A stretch of 32,682 bases of DNA. Source: Verrucomicrobiales bacterium (GTDB lineage Bacteria > Verrucomicrobiota > Verrucomicrobiia > Limisphaerales > CAIMTB01). The stretch is taken from assembly GCA_016795425.1 (NCBI GenBank), contig JAEUHG010000200.1:1-32682 (forward strand), written 5' to 3'. The position numbers and the translations under genes were made by a program. Each line of letters begins with the position of its first letter. Positions within the stretch are counted from its first letter, which is position 1. The notes under the pieces were generated by a model. It searched no databases, was not told the origin of the DNA, and was given only the letters and a program-made list of their open reading frames with translations. This document shows, in pieces, positions 16,379-25,272 of the stretch.

Positions 16379-17152
16379 TCAGCTCTGAAACAACCTGGAG
16401 TACAGCCGGTCCTGTGCGCCCTGCCATAGGTCCAACAAGGGCGCGGTCTGCGCGAGGTCATCCAAACTCGCCTCTCGAAAACGGTGCGCGATCGACTGCC
16501 CCAGGGGGCCCAACCGATGCTGAAGCCGCTGGGCCTCCAACGGTCCCACGACCCCGAGTCGCACCGCCGCCGACAGTAACGAGCGCAGATGCTGAAACAG
16601 GAAGAGCGACGCGGCCCGGTCGGCACCCACTCCCAACCGCGCCAGCATCGCGCCAAACACCGGCGCCAGATGACCAGGAGCCGGCGCCGAACCGGCGGCA
16701 GGCAGAAACGCCCGCTCGACCGCCGTCCATAACGCACGCCCCTGAAGCCGACTCGCACGGTTGGCAACATGGTTCGTCAACCAGGCATCACATCGAAGAT
16801 CCAACATCGGCAGATCCGACGGCTGACGGTGCGCGGCCATGACGAACGGGAGGCCCGCAGGTCCGGCCTGTTGAAGACTCGCCTCCAGGAACGCTCCGAG
16901 CCCGCGTCGACCGTCGATTTCGCCCAGCTGCCACGCGGCTTCCAGCCCCGCAGAATGCGCAAATCCGCCGGTGGGAAACGCCGAGTCCACCCATTGCCAA
17001 ACCAGCCAGTCGGTCGCGCCATCCGGCAACGGTGACGATGCCTCGGTCGAGGCCGCTTGCGCATTCAACGACGCCTCCCCGGACCCGTCGCGGGTGGGAT
17101 TGGAGGCAGAAACGCTGCCACGGGCCGTTGGATCGGTGGCGTTCACGTTCAA
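16379..17152 (-). CDS. ureF: Urease accessory protein UreF, 257 aa
   Basis: UreF forms the UreD-UreF-UreG activation complex on apo-urease and acts as a helper for UreG. The diagnostic block DSAFPTGGFAHSAGLEAA is present near residues 56-73, followed by the all-helical body and a C-terminal LYSRLFQS. I start at TTG 17152-17150, which overlaps the ureC TGA by 4 nt (TTGA); a GTG two codons later is the alternative. Either way there is a roughly 45-residue Ser/Ala/Thr-rich N-terminal extension before the conserved part, longer than usual. No clear Shine-Dalgarno is seen, which agrees with coupling to ureC. Confidence 0.93.
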   Translation of the reverse strand: MNVNATDPTARGSVSASNPTRDGSGEASLNAQAASTEASSPLPDGATDWLVWQWVDSAFPTGGFAHSAGLEAAWQLGEIDGRRGLGAFLEASLQQAGPAGLPFVMAAHRQPSDLPMLDLRCDAWLTNHVANRASRLQGRALWTAVERAFLPAAGSAPAPGHLAPVFGAMLARLGVGADRAASLFLFQHLRSLLSAAVRLGVVGPLEAQRLQHRLGPLGQSIAHRFREASLDDLAQTAPLLDLWQGAQDRLYSRLFQS

Positions 17153-18864
17153 AACAGGGAGTAGCGCTGCGCCAAGGGAAGGACGGTCGCCGGCTCACAG
17201 ACCAACCGCTCGCCATCCGCCGTTACTTCATAAGTCTCCGGATCCACCGTGATGCGCGGCATCGCGTCGTTCCAGCGCATGTGGCGTTTGCCCAGCCCGC
17301 GACAACCGTGAACCGCTTCGAGGCGCTTGCGGAGGCCGTACGAAGCCGCCACTCCGCGAGAGGCACTCAGCTGGCTGATAAACGCCACCGACAATCCTCC
17401 AGGAGCGGATCCGAAGGCGCCAAACATCGGGCGCATGATGACCGGTTGTGGCGTCGGTATGCTCGCGTTCGCATCGCCCATCTGGGACCACGCGATCATT
17501 CCGCCTTTGATCACCAATTCCGGACGGGAGCCGAAGAAGGCCGGCCGCCAAAGCACCAAATCGGCAAGTTTCCCGACCTCAATCGACCCGATGAGGTGGG
17601 ACATTCCATGGGCCACGGCGGGATTCAGGGTGTACTTCGAGAGGTACCGCTTGATGCGAAGGTTGTCATTGTCGCCGGTCTCCCCGGAAAGGCGCCCGCG
17701 TTGGCGCTTCATCTTGTCCGCCGTCTGCCAGGTCCGGGTGATCACCTCACCGATACGGCCCATGGCCTGGCTGTCGCTCGACATCATGCTGATCGCCCCG
17801 AGGTCGTGCAGGATGTCCTCGGCGGCAATCGTCTCGCCGCGGATCCGGCTCTCGGCGAAGGCCACATCCTCGGGCAGGCTGGCGTCCAGGTGATGGCAGA
17901 CCATCAGCATGTCGAGATGCTCGTCGATGGTGTTGACGGTGTACGGCCGGGTCGGATTCGTGGAACTGGGTAGGACATTCGGTTCCCCGCAGATACGAAT
18001 AATGTCGGGAGCATGCCCGCCTCCCGCTCCCTCCGAGTGGTAGGTGTGGATCGTCCGGCCACCGATGGCCCCCAGGGTCGTTTCCACAAAACCCGATTCG
18101 TTCAAGGTATCGGTGTGAATGGTGACCTGGATGTCGTGCGCATCGGCCACGCGCAAACAACAGTCGATGGCGGCCGGTGTCGTGCCCCAATCCTCGTGCA
18201 GCTTCAAACCAATCGCTCCCGCCAGGATCTGGTCCGGAAGCCCTTCCGGAGCCGCGGTGTTACCCTTGCCGGTAAACCCGAAGTTGAGAGGAAGCTGGTC
18301 CGTCGCCTCGAGCATGGCGCGCAGATAGAACGGTGCAGGCGTGCAGGTGGTGGCGCAGGTGCCCGTGGCCGGCCCCGTGCCGCCGCCCACCATCGTCGTC
18401 AACCCCGCCGCCACCGCTTCAAACGCCTGTTGCGGACAGATGAAGTGAATGTGCGTGTCGAGGCCTCCCGCCGTCAGAATCATGCCTTCGCCCGCGATCA
18501 CCTCGGTCGTGACTCCGACGATCATCCTGGCGTCGACGCCCGCCATGACGTCCGGATTGCCTGCCTTGCCGATGCCAGCAATGCGACCGCCCTTGATCCC
18601 CACGTCCGCCTTGAAGATGCCGGTGGCATCGACCACCAGGGCGTTGGTGATGACGCAATCGAGGGCGTCCGCGGCAGCCACACCGGTGGCCTGCCCCATG
18701 CCTTCACGAATGGTTTTGCCCCCTCCGAACTTGCACTCGTCACCGTACACGGTGTGGTCCCGTTCCACTTCCAACCACAAGTCCGTGTCGGCCAGCCGAA
18801 CCTTGTCGCCAACCGTGGGTCCGAACATGTCGGCGTATTGCCGCCGGAGCATTCGTCTTGCCAT
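17149..18864 (-). CDS. ureC: Urease alpha (catalytic) subunit UreC, 571 aa
   Basis: UreC is the nickel enzyme that hydrolyses urea to ammonia and carbamate. All active-site residues are present and shifted by +4 from Klebsiella urease: H138 and H140 (DTHIH), the carbamylated lysine K221 and H223 (GLKLHEDWG), H250, H276, flap C323 and H324 (MVCHHLD), and D364 (SSDSQAMGR). Length is normal. The ATG at 18864 has AAAGGA 5 nt upstream (18870-18875), one of the better ribosome sites here. M5 would also fit the family's usual start. The gene begins 1 nt after the ureAB stop and overlaps ureF by 4 nt. Maturation would need UreD, UreF and the distant UreG. Confidence 0.98.
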   Translation of the reverse strand: MARRMLRRQYADMFGPTVGDKVRLADTDLWLEVERDHTVYGDECKFGGGKTIREGMGQATGVAAADALDCVITNALVVDATGIFKADVGIKGGRIAGIGKAGNPDVMAGVDARMIVGVTTEVIAGEGMILTAGGLDTHIHFICPQQAFEAVAAGLTTMVGGGTGPATGTCATTCTPAPFYLRAMLEATDQLPLNFGFTGKGNTAAPEGLPDQILAGAIGLKLHEDWGTTPAAIDCCLRVADAHDIQVTIHTDTLNESGFVETTLGAIGGRTIHTYHSEGAGGGHAPDIIRICGEPNVLPSSTNPTRPYTVNTIDEHLDMLMVCHHLDASLPEDVAFAESRIRGETIAAEDILHDLGAISMMSSDSQAMGRIGEVITRTWQTADKMKRQRGRLSGETGDNDNLRIKRYLSKYTLNPAVAHGMSHLIGSIEVGKLADLVLWRPAFFGSRPELVIKGGMIAWSQMGDANASIPTPQPVIMRPMFGAFGSAPGGLSVAFISQLSASRGVAASYGLRKRLEAVHGCRGLGKRHMRWNDAMPRITVDPETYEVTADGERLVCEPATVLPLAQRYSLF

Positions 18865-18865
18865 A

Positions 18866-19624
18866 TCAGTCCTTTCGGTGCGCGAACCCGCGCTCCTGGG
18901 CGGAGGTCGAAATCGTCGAACGCGTGGCCTCCAGAACCGGGCCCGACGCCAGCGCATTGCCACCCCGCACAACCTGGTTCCCGCCGAGATCCACCAGATC
19001 GACGGTCTTGGTCTCACCGGGTTCGAACCGAACCGCCGTGCCGGCCGGAATATCCAGACGCCGGCCGTACGCCAGCGACCGGTTGAAGCGCAGCGACGGG
19101 TTGGTTTCCGCGAAGTGGTAGTGGCTTCCCACCTGGACCGGCCGGTCCCCAAGGTTGGTCACCTCTATTCGCACCACGGTCCGGCCCGAATTGATCTCCA
19201 CCTCCCCGTCCGCCACCGACATCTCTCCCGGAGTGAGGGCCTCCGACGAAGCGCCAAACCCGGCCAGGTCCGGTACCGGTAGAAAGCTCCCGTACAAGGC
19301 CAATGCCAGATCGCCGTCCTCCCGCGCAATCGGATGGTGCACCGTGACCAGTTTCGTTCCGTCAGGAAACGTCCCCTCCACCTGGACTTCCGAAATGAGC
19401 TCCGGCACCCCGGCCATCACTTGGCGTCGGCCCAGCATTTGACGACCGAGATCCATCAATTCCGCCACTCGGCGCCCGTCCCGGATCAACTCCAGCAACT
19501 GAGTCGCGATCAGTGCGACGGCCTCGGGATGGTTCAGTCGCAGTCCGCGGGCGAGCCGTTTCTGGGCGAGAAAACCCGCGTTGTGCAGCATCAGCTTGTC
19601 CAGATCTCGAGGGGCGAGGTGCAT
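18866..19624 (-). CDS. ureAB: Fused urease gamma-beta subunit, 252 aa
   Basis: Residues 1-100 are the gamma subunit (MHLAPRDLDKLMLHNAGFLA, GLRLNHPEAVALIA, LMDLGRQMLGRRQVMAGVPE, VQVEGTFPDGTKLVTVHHPI). Residues about 130-235 are the beta subunit (VTNLGDRPVQVGSHYHFAE, SLRFNRSLAYGRRLDIPAGT, VRFEPGETKTVDLVDLGGNQ). The two are joined by a roughly 25-residue linker. Such fusions are known, for example UreA of Helicobacter. The ATG at 19624 is the conserved start. ureD ends 62 nt upstream and ureC follows after 1 nt. Confidence 0.97.
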   Translation of the reverse strand: MHLAPRDLDKLMLHNAGFLAQKRLARGLRLNHPEAVALIATQLLELIRDGRRVAELMDLGRQMLGRRQVMAGVPELISEVQVEGTFPDGTKLVTVHHPIAREDGDLALALYGSFLPVPDLAGFGASSEALTPGEMSVADGEVEINSGRTVVRIEVTNLGDRPVQVGSHYHFAETNPSLRFNRSLAYGRRLDIPAGTAVRFEPGETKTVDLVDLGGNQVVRGGNALASGPVLEATRSTISTSAQERGFAHRKD

Positions 19625-19686
19625 GGTCGAAGGAGGTGTTCGGAGGGTCGTGCTTCAGTGGCGAGGTTGGTAATGGGCGTGGCCTT

Positions 19687-20685
19687 TCAAGGTCGGCGGT
19701 TCCACGGTTCGCCGTCCAGCCACGAACTCAGGAAGCGAAGCCCGGTGTGAATCTCCCGGGTGACGGCCTCCCCATCCTGTCCGGCAAATCGGAGAACCGC
19801 TCCTCCCTCCCGGGCACTGCCCGCCGCCAAGTACGTTGCCCCGCGCTCCACCGGTCGTGCCGAGATCTCCTCGACCCATCGGCGCGCTCCGTCTGCCAAC
19901 CGCGGCCCCACTACCGCCACTAAAGCCAGGCAATCGAACCGACCCAATCGAAAGGGCTCGGTCAGGGCGCCATCGCGCGGATCCAAAACCAGCCCATCCA
20001 TCATCCAGGGCCGGGTCCCGACATGAATCTCGTTCCACGACTCGAATCGTGTAAATGCCCAACGCTCCCCGCGCGCCTGGCGCCCCGAGGACAGCCAATC
20101 CACAACGACGAGATTGGCGTCCGGCGCCAGAAAGAAGTTCTGGCGCTGCCGCCACACCGACCCTGCGAAGGCCTGGATGGGATCAGGTGCCACCACCAAC
20201 AGGCTGTCGGCACCAACACCCGCCCAGACCCTGTGCCCGGTCGGCCGACCTTCCGGATTGCGATACACCTTGGTCGAGGATTGGGTCCCGAGGAAGCAGC
20301 GCACGCCAGGATGCAGGCGCACATCGAGCGCTGTCTGGTCCCCGGATACCATGCCTCCGCCGAAACTGGAGGTGTAAGCCCACACACTCGTTCCACGGGA
20401 AACCGGGGCCAGCAACTTCAGTGGATTCGTGGCGTAGATCGATGTGATCGCGCTTTGGCCGTCCACCATCGAAACCTCCAGCCTGGCGGCGGGATGTTCG
20501 ATGAGCCCCTGGGGTCTGCCGCCCGAAAGGGGCCTCTTAGAGGTGTCGCCGGTCGCTTCGCAAAGGTGCACAGGATTGGGGCCTGTCGACGGGACCTTCC
20601 AGCCGCGGCATTCACCACCACCCGTGAGGCCGGATGCCTCAGATCGGAGCTCTCGACGCCGTGGTCCATGGGGACGCGGCGTCAT
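19687..20685 (-). CDS. ureD: Urease accessory protein UreD, 332 aa
   Basis: UreD binds apo-urease and recruits UreF and UreG for nickel loading. The family block SSFGGGMVSGDQTALDVRLH with KVYRNPEG, then DPIQAFAGSVWRQRQNF and VVVDWLSSGRQARGERW, are typical. The ATG at 20685 overlaps the urtE stop (ATGA), which supports this start. It leaves about 60 residues of poorly conserved, Arg/Gly/Pro-rich sequence before the UreD core, so a later non-ATG start cannot be excluded. The junction couples the urea transporter genes directly to the urease genes. Confidence 0.93.
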   Translation of the reverse strand: MTPRPHGPRRRELRSEASGLTGGGECRGWKVPSTGPNPVHLCEATGDTSKRPLSGGRPQGLIEHPAARLEVSMVDGQSAITSIYATNPLKLLAPVSRGTSVWAYTSSFGGGMVSGDQTALDVRLHPGVRCFLGTQSSTKVYRNPEGRPTGHRVWAGVGADSLLVVAPDPIQAFAGSVWRQRQNFFLAPDANLVVVDWLSSGRQARGERWAFTRFESWNEIHVGTRPWMMDGLVLDPRDGALTEPFRLGRFDCLALVAVVGPRLADGARRWVEEISARPVERGATYLAAGSAREGGAVLRFAGQDGEAVTREIHTGLRFLSSWLDGEPWNRRP

Positions 20686-21437
20686 ACCGTCAAATGTTGG
20701 CGAACGATCTCGTCGTTCAACCTCGCGATCGGTCCTTCGGCGACAACGGCGCCGCGATCCATGATGTAGAACCGATCCCCGACATCGAGACAGAAGTCGA
20801 GATACTGCTCGACGAGCAGGATGCCGATGCGCCCTTCCTTGCGCAGGGTCTTGATGGCGTTTCCGATCTCCGCCGCGTAGTTGTGGCCCAGCCCCTCGGC
20901 CCGCAACTTCTTGATGGTCTCCCCGATCTGGTCGATGACGTTCGGCTGGATACCTTCGGTGGGTTCGTCCAACAGCAGCACTTTCGGACCCGTCAACAAC
21001 GCCCGCCCAATCGCCAACTGCTGCTGTTGTCCGCCACTCAGAACACCGCCCTTGCGTTGCAGCATCTGACCCAGCACAGGGAAAAGCTGCAGGACGCGGT
21101 CCACCTCGCCATTGAGTTTGCGCCCCTGCGCGATGGCCCCCAGGTGCAGGTTCTCGCGAACGGTGAGGGTCGGAAAAATATCACGTCCCTGTGGCACATA
21201 CCCGAGTCCCAGCCGAGCGCGGGCTTCGGGACGAAGTCCGCTGAGTTCCTGCCCCCCCAGGCGGACCGCACCCGCATCGGTCCTGACCAGGCCCACGATC
21301 GATTTGAGTGTGGTGGTCTTGCCCACGCCATTCCGGCCCATAAGGCAGACCACCTCGCCGGGTTCCACGCGGAGGTTGACGCCCCGCAGGATGCGGGAGC
21401 CGTCATACGACACCCCAATATCCTTCAGTTCAAGCAT
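20682..21437 (-). CDS. urtE: Urea ABC transporter ATPase UrtE, with an internal duplication, 251 aa
   Basis: UrtE is one of two ATPases powering high-affinity urea import. It has Walker A GRNGVGKT (34-41), Q-loop region VPQGRDIFPTLTV, signature LSGGQ (133-137), Walker B VLLLDEP (153-159) and the UrtE-typical EPTEGIQP. After the D-loop, 12-residue segments IGETIKKLRAEG (171-182) and IGNAIKTLRKEG (191-202) repeat with a 20-residue period. This adds roughly 20 residues before the H-loop (LLVEQYLDF) compared with the UrtE sequences I remember. The gene overlaps urtD by 13 nt and ureD by 4 nt. Confidence 0.95.
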   Translation of the reverse strand: MLELKDIGVSYDGSRILRGVNLRVEPGEVVCLMGRNGVGKTTTLKSIVGLVRTDAGAVRLGGQELSGLRPEARARLGLGYVPQGRDIFPTLTVRENLHLGAIAQGRKLNGEVDRVLQLFPVLGQMLQRKGGVLSGGQQQQLAIGRALLTGPKVLLLDEPTEGIQPNVIDQIGETIKKLRAEGLGHNYAAEIGNAIKTLRKEGRIGILLVEQYLDFCLDVGDRFYIMDRGAVVAEGPIARLNDEIVRQHLTV

Positions 21438-22201
21438 GCCTGGTGTCCCTTCTTCTTCCGGCCGAGATAGACCTCGATCACCCGCGGGTCATTCTGAACC
21501 TCGTCCACGGTTCCTTCGCACAGCACGGTGCCCTGATGCAGCACCGTTACTTTGCGTGCGATCTGCCGCACGAAGGTCATGTCGTGTTCGATCACGATAA
21601 TGCTGTGCTGCCCGGCCAGGCTCATCAGCAACTCACCGGTTCGCGCCGTCTCTTCGTCACTCATGCCCGCCGCCGGCTCGTCGACCAGGAGCAACTTCGG
21701 GTTCTGTGCCAGCAGCATGCCGATCTCCAGCCATTGCTTCTGCCCGTGCGAAAGGCTGCCAGCCTTCACTGTCGCCCGATCCTGCAGCCCCACCGTCTTC
21801 AGCACCTCGTGGATCCGGTCCTTCTGGGCACCGGTCATTCGTGAGAACAGCGTGCTCCAAACCGTCCGCGGTCCCTCCAGCGACAGCCAGATGTTCTCGA
21901 ACACCGAATGATCGATGTAAACGGAGGGCGTCTGAAACTTGCGTCCGATGCCCAGCTGGTTGATTTGAGACTCATTCAGGGCGGTCAGATCCGTCTTCTG
22001 CTCGAACTCGACTTTTCCGACATCGGGCCGGGTGCGGCCGGTGATGAGGTCGAGCATGGTGCTCTTGCCGGCGCCGTTGGGACCGATGACCACCCGCAAC
22101 TCGCCTTCGTCCATGTAGAAGTTGAGTTCGTTGATGGCTTTGAATCCATCGAAGGCCTTGGTGACCCCTTCCAAGGTGAGGATGAATGACTTCTGGCTCA
22201 T
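21425..22201 (-). CDS. urtD: Urea ABC transporter ATPase UrtD, 258 aa
   Basis: This is the second ATPase of the urea importer. Walker A GPNGAGKS is at residues 40-47, followed by GIGRKFQTPSVY (UrtD-typical Q-loop region), signature LSHGQKQWLEIG, Walker B LLLVDEPAAGMS and the H-loop VIEHDM. The ATG at 22201 overlaps the urtC stop by 4 nt, so the longer frame to 23302, antisense-like in content, is not used. The C-terminus is short and basic (LGRKKKGHQ). Confidence 0.96.
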   Translation of the reverse strand: MSQKSFILTLEGVTKAFDGFKAINELNFYMDEGELRVVIGPNGAGKSTMLDLITGRTRPDVGKVEFEQKTDLTALNESQINQLGIGRKFQTPSVYIDHSVFENIWLSLEGPRTVWSTLFSRMTGAQKDRIHEVLKTVGLQDRATVKAGSLSHGQKQWLEIGMLLAQNPKLLLVDEPAAGMSDEETARTGELLMSLAGQHSIIVIEHDMTFVRQIARKVTVLHQGTVLCEGTVDEVQNDPRVIEVYLGRKKKGHQACLN

Positions 22202-23391
22202 GGTTCCTTGGTGGCGGATTCCAGAACCGCCGGAGCGGTTCCCTTGTCGCCCGCCGCCTCGCCCTTCCTCGTCCATCGCGCCCTCGCCGCCCGCCATTGC
22301 GCCGGGACTCCCACAATCCCGCCGGGCATGAAGAGCGTGACGAGGATGAACATCCCACCCAAAAGGTAGAGCCATTGCTCGGGAAACGCGTGCGTCGCGT
22401 AGCTCTTCATCGCGTTCACGGCAATCGCACCCACCACCGGGCCCAGCATGCTGCCGCGACCGCCCACCGCGCACCAAACCACCGCCTCCAGCGACTTGTC
22501 CGGCGCCATCTCGCTGGGATTGATGATGCCAACCTGGGGAACGTACAGCGCCCCACCCAGACCGCAGATCACCGCCGAAACGACAAACACGAACAGTTTG
22601 AACCGGCCGGTGGCGTAGCCCGAGAACAAAACCCGGTTCTCGCTGTCGCGAATCGCACGCTGGATCAGGCCGAATTTCGTCGAAGTCAACCAACGGCATC
22701 CCAGGTAGACCGCCAACAACAACACCCCCGAGGCAATGTAGAGCCAGCGCTTCGTCGAGGGCGCATTGATATCGGCGCCCAGGATGAATTTGAAATCGGT
22801 CAGACCGTTGTTGCCGCCAAAGGTGAAGTCGTTGCGGAAAAACAACAGGGTCGCCGCATAGGTCAGGGCCTGGCTCAGGATCGAGAAATAGACGCCTTTG
22901 ATCCGCGACCGGAACGCCAGCCATCCAAACACCAGCGCCAGCAGCGCCGGCACCCAAATCACAGCCGCCGCCGAAAACCAGAAGCTGTGGAACGGAATCC
23001 AATGGGGCGGCAATCCGCCGGTCTCCGGAAATCGTTTGGGAAACTCGAGGAACACCATGAAATCGGGAAGATCGGACTGATACTGGCCGAGCTTCCCGAT
23101 CTTCAACATCAGGTGCATGCCCAGCGCGTAGCCGCCCAATGAGAAGAACAACGCCTGGCCCAGGCTCAGCAAACCGGTGTAGCCCCAGAGCAGGTTCACA
23201 CCGATCGCCAGCACCGCGTAGCACAGGTACTTTCCGTACACCGTGATGGCGAAATTGCTGACGTGCAGCGGGCTCGTCGACGGCACGAACGCATTCAGGC
23301 ACGGCAGCACCACCAGTCCGATCAACGCCAAGAGCGCGATCACCAGGGCTTCACGTCGGGATATGGCTGGAGAAGAAATCATTTCGGTCAT
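22198..23391 (-). CDS. urtC: Urea ABC transporter permease UrtC, 397 aa
   Basis: This inner-membrane permease of the branched-chain amino acid/urea class has about 10 hydrophobic segments. Characteristic stretches are NLLWGYTGLLSLGQALFFSLGG-type sequence near residues 66-87, RIKGVYFSILSQALTYAA, FGGNNGLTDF and AVVWCAVGGRGSMLGPVVGA. Length agrees with the family. The ATG at 23391 overlaps the urtB stop (ATGA), and the last codon overlaps urtD. The C-terminal 35 residues are charged and Ala-rich. Confidence 0.96.
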   Translation of the reverse strand: MTEMISSPAISRREALVIALLALIGLVVLPCLNAFVPSTSPLHVSNFAITVYGKYLCYAVLAIGVNLLWGYTGLLSLGQALFFSLGGYALGMHLMLKIGKLGQYQSDLPDFMVFLEFPKRFPETGGLPPHWIPFHSFWFSAAAVIWVPALLALVFGWLAFRSRIKGVYFSILSQALTYAATLLFFRNDFTFGGNNGLTDFKFILGADINAPSTKRWLYIASGVLLLAVYLGCRWLTSTKFGLIQRAIRDSENRVLFSGYATGRFKLFVFVVSAVICGLGGALYVPQVGIINPSEMAPDKSLEAVVWCAVGGRGSMLGPVVGAIAVNAMKSYATHAFPEQWLYLLGGMFILVTLFMPGGIVGVPAQWRAARARWTRKGEAAGDKGTAPAVLESATKEP

Positions 23392-25136
23392 CCCTCGAGA
23401 TTGCGGCTGCGCGTGGCAAACAGGCCCGCCGGCCGCCATTGAAGAAAGAGGATGATCGCGCCCAGAACCACGATCTTACCCAGCACCGCGCCCAGCCATG
23501 GCTGCAGGATCTGATCGGTGACACCCACCCCCAGGGCCGCCGAAACCGTTCCCACGAGATTCCCAACTCCGCCCAAGACCACCACCATGAAACAATCGAC
23601 GATGTAGTTCTGACCCAGGCTCGGACCGACGTTGCCGATCTGGGAAAGGCACGCGCCCGCCATCCCCGCCAACCCGGATCCCAGCGCGAACGTCAGCATG
23701 TTCACCCGATCGGTCCGCACTCCCAAGGCCGATGCCATCGCCCGGTTCTGCATCACCGCCCGGATCTGCAACCCGAGCGAGGTCCGCGTCAGCAGCAGAT
23801 AGGTACCCGCCACGATGGCGAAGGCGAAGGCGATGACGAAGATCCGGTTGTAGGCCAGCAGCACGTCATGAATCACCAGGCTGCCGCTCAACCAGGAAGG
23901 CGAGGTCACCTGCACATTCGCCGCCCCGAAGATGTGCCGGAATAGTTGCTGCAAAACCAGGCTGACTCCCCAGGTGGCCAGCAGCGACTCCAAGGGGCGC
24001 CGATAGAGAAACCGGATGACGCCGCGCTCCAGCACTAATCCCACGGCCCCAGCCACCACGAAGGAGACCGCCAGGGCCGCCAGAAAATAGAGTTCTATTC
24101 CCAGTCCGCCCTTGCCAAACCAACTCGCGAATAGGTTCTGAGTCACGTAGGCCGTGTACGCCCCAACCATGATGATCTCGCCATGGGCCATGTTGATCAC
24201 CCCCATCAGACCGAAGGTGATCGCCAATCCAATGGCCGCGACCAAGAGGACCGCTGAAAGACTCAGCCCGCGGAAGGCCGTCCCAAACAAATTGCCCCAC
24301 CACAGGTAGTTCTCGATCTCCCACACCGATCTCCGCAACGCCTTGATCGTTGCCGGACCATACTTCGCGGCGTCACCTTCCGCTTGAGTGAGGAGCTGCT
24401 TCAGGAAAACAAGGGACGTGATCGACCGGAGCGCACCCAGTTCCACGATCGCCGCCTCGCGGGTTGCCGCGTCGTCGGATAACAATCGCGTCACTGCGAT
24501 CGCCTCCTGCAGGGCTCGATGCACCTCCGCTTCGGTCTCGATCTTGAGGCGCGCTTCGAGGTGGGGAAGGTAATCGGCATTCTGTTCCTGGCCCAACTTC
24601 ACCACCGCGTCCCGGCGCATCTTGGGATTCGGGTTCGCCACACCGAAGAGATCCAGCGCGGTCTTGATCGCTCGACGCAGCTTGGAACTGGCATCCGCCG
24701 AGGTCAGATCGTTCGCCGTGAAAAGCAGCCCCTGCCCATCGCCACCCGCTAGCAATGCGCCATCCGCAACCCGAATCGCCCGCGCCCTGCCCTCGGAATC
24801 GGTCTGCGTATCCAGCAGCACCGGGGTCCGTGTTCCGTTGGTTTCAAACAAATAAACGGCCCCTCCCCGCCACGCGGTCAACGTTTGTCCAATGAGCGGA
24901 TCCGCCCCGCTTCCGCCAAGTTCGCGCAAGACTTGCAGCTGCAGGTCCAACTCGTCGGCTACGATGGCTTCCGCCAGTCGTGCCCGGGCCCGAGCGTCGA
25001 CGGTGGCCGTGTCCGGCGCCGCGGCAGGAACCGCATCGGCACCCCGGCACAGCGGAGCACCCAGACAGCACGCGGCGGCGATCAGCCAATGCCAGGTCCA
25101 TGGGCGCGAATAACGTTGGCGTCGGGAGAAAAGCAT
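23388..25136 (-). CDS. urtB: Urea ABC transporter permease UrtB with N-terminal periplasmic extension, 582 aa
   Basis: The C-terminal half (about residues 285-582) is a permease with GLMGVINMAHGEIIMVGAY, RPLESLLATWGVSLVLQQ, RAVMQNRAMASALGV and GGVGNLVGT, all typical of UrtB. The first 280 residues comprise a signal-like hydrophobic segment (about 16-30) and a soluble region with repeated helices (RRDAVVKLGQEQNADYL, REAAIVELGALRSITSL) resembling HEAT repeats. Many UrtB proteins carry this extension; its role is not known to me. The ATG at 25136 is chosen because the upstream frame would include the intergenic stem-loop. urtC overlaps by 4 nt. Confidence 0.94.
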   Translation of the reverse strand: MLFSRRQRYSRPWTWHWLIAAACCLGAPLCRGADAVPAAAPDTATVDARARARLAEAIVADELDLQLQVLRELGGSGADPLIGQTLTAWRGGAVYLFETNGTRTPVLLDTQTDSEGRARAIRVADGALLAGGDGQGLLFTANDLTSADASSKLRRAIKTALDLFGVANPNPKMRRDAVVKLGQEQNADYLPHLEARLKIETEAEVHRALQEAIAVTRLLSDDAATREAAIVELGALRSITSLVFLKQLLTQAEGDAAKYGPATIKALRRSVWEIENYLWWGNLFGTAFRGLSLSAVLLVAAIGLAITFGLMGVINMAHGEIIMVGAYTAYVTQNLFASWFGKGGLGIELYFLAALAVSFVVAGAVGLVLERGVIRFLYRRPLESLLATWGVSLVLQQLFRHIFGAANVQVTSPSWLSGSLVIHDVLLAYNRIFVIAFAFAIVAGTYLLLTRTSLGLQIRAVMQNRAMASALGVRTDRVNMLTFALGSGLAGMAGACLSQIGNVGPSLGQNYIVDCFMVVVLGGVGNLVGTVSAALGVGVTDQILQPWLGAVLGKIVVLGAIILFLQWRPAGLFATRSRNLEG

Positions 25137-25176
25137 GGAGACACAGGAGCGATCGAAGGGTCCTCTCATTTGCGGT

Positions 25177-25208
25177 CGGGAGGCGGGACCCGTCGGCCCC
25201 GCCTCCCG
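25177..25208 (-). other. Stem-loop between urtA and urtB
   Basis: CGGGAGGCGGG (25177-25187) and CCCGCCTCCCG (25198-25208) form a perfect 11-bp stem with a 10-nt loop in the 136-nt urtA-urtB gap. No T-tract follows on the minus strand. It resembles in position the hairpin after the BMP binding-protein gene and probably sets a high binding-protein to permease ratio. Confidence 0.65.
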
Positions 25209-25272
25209 CGAATCATTGCCAGTCGTTGGACCGAACGCGGGAGTTCGAGATCCCGCTGCTCGGCCCCCGCGA

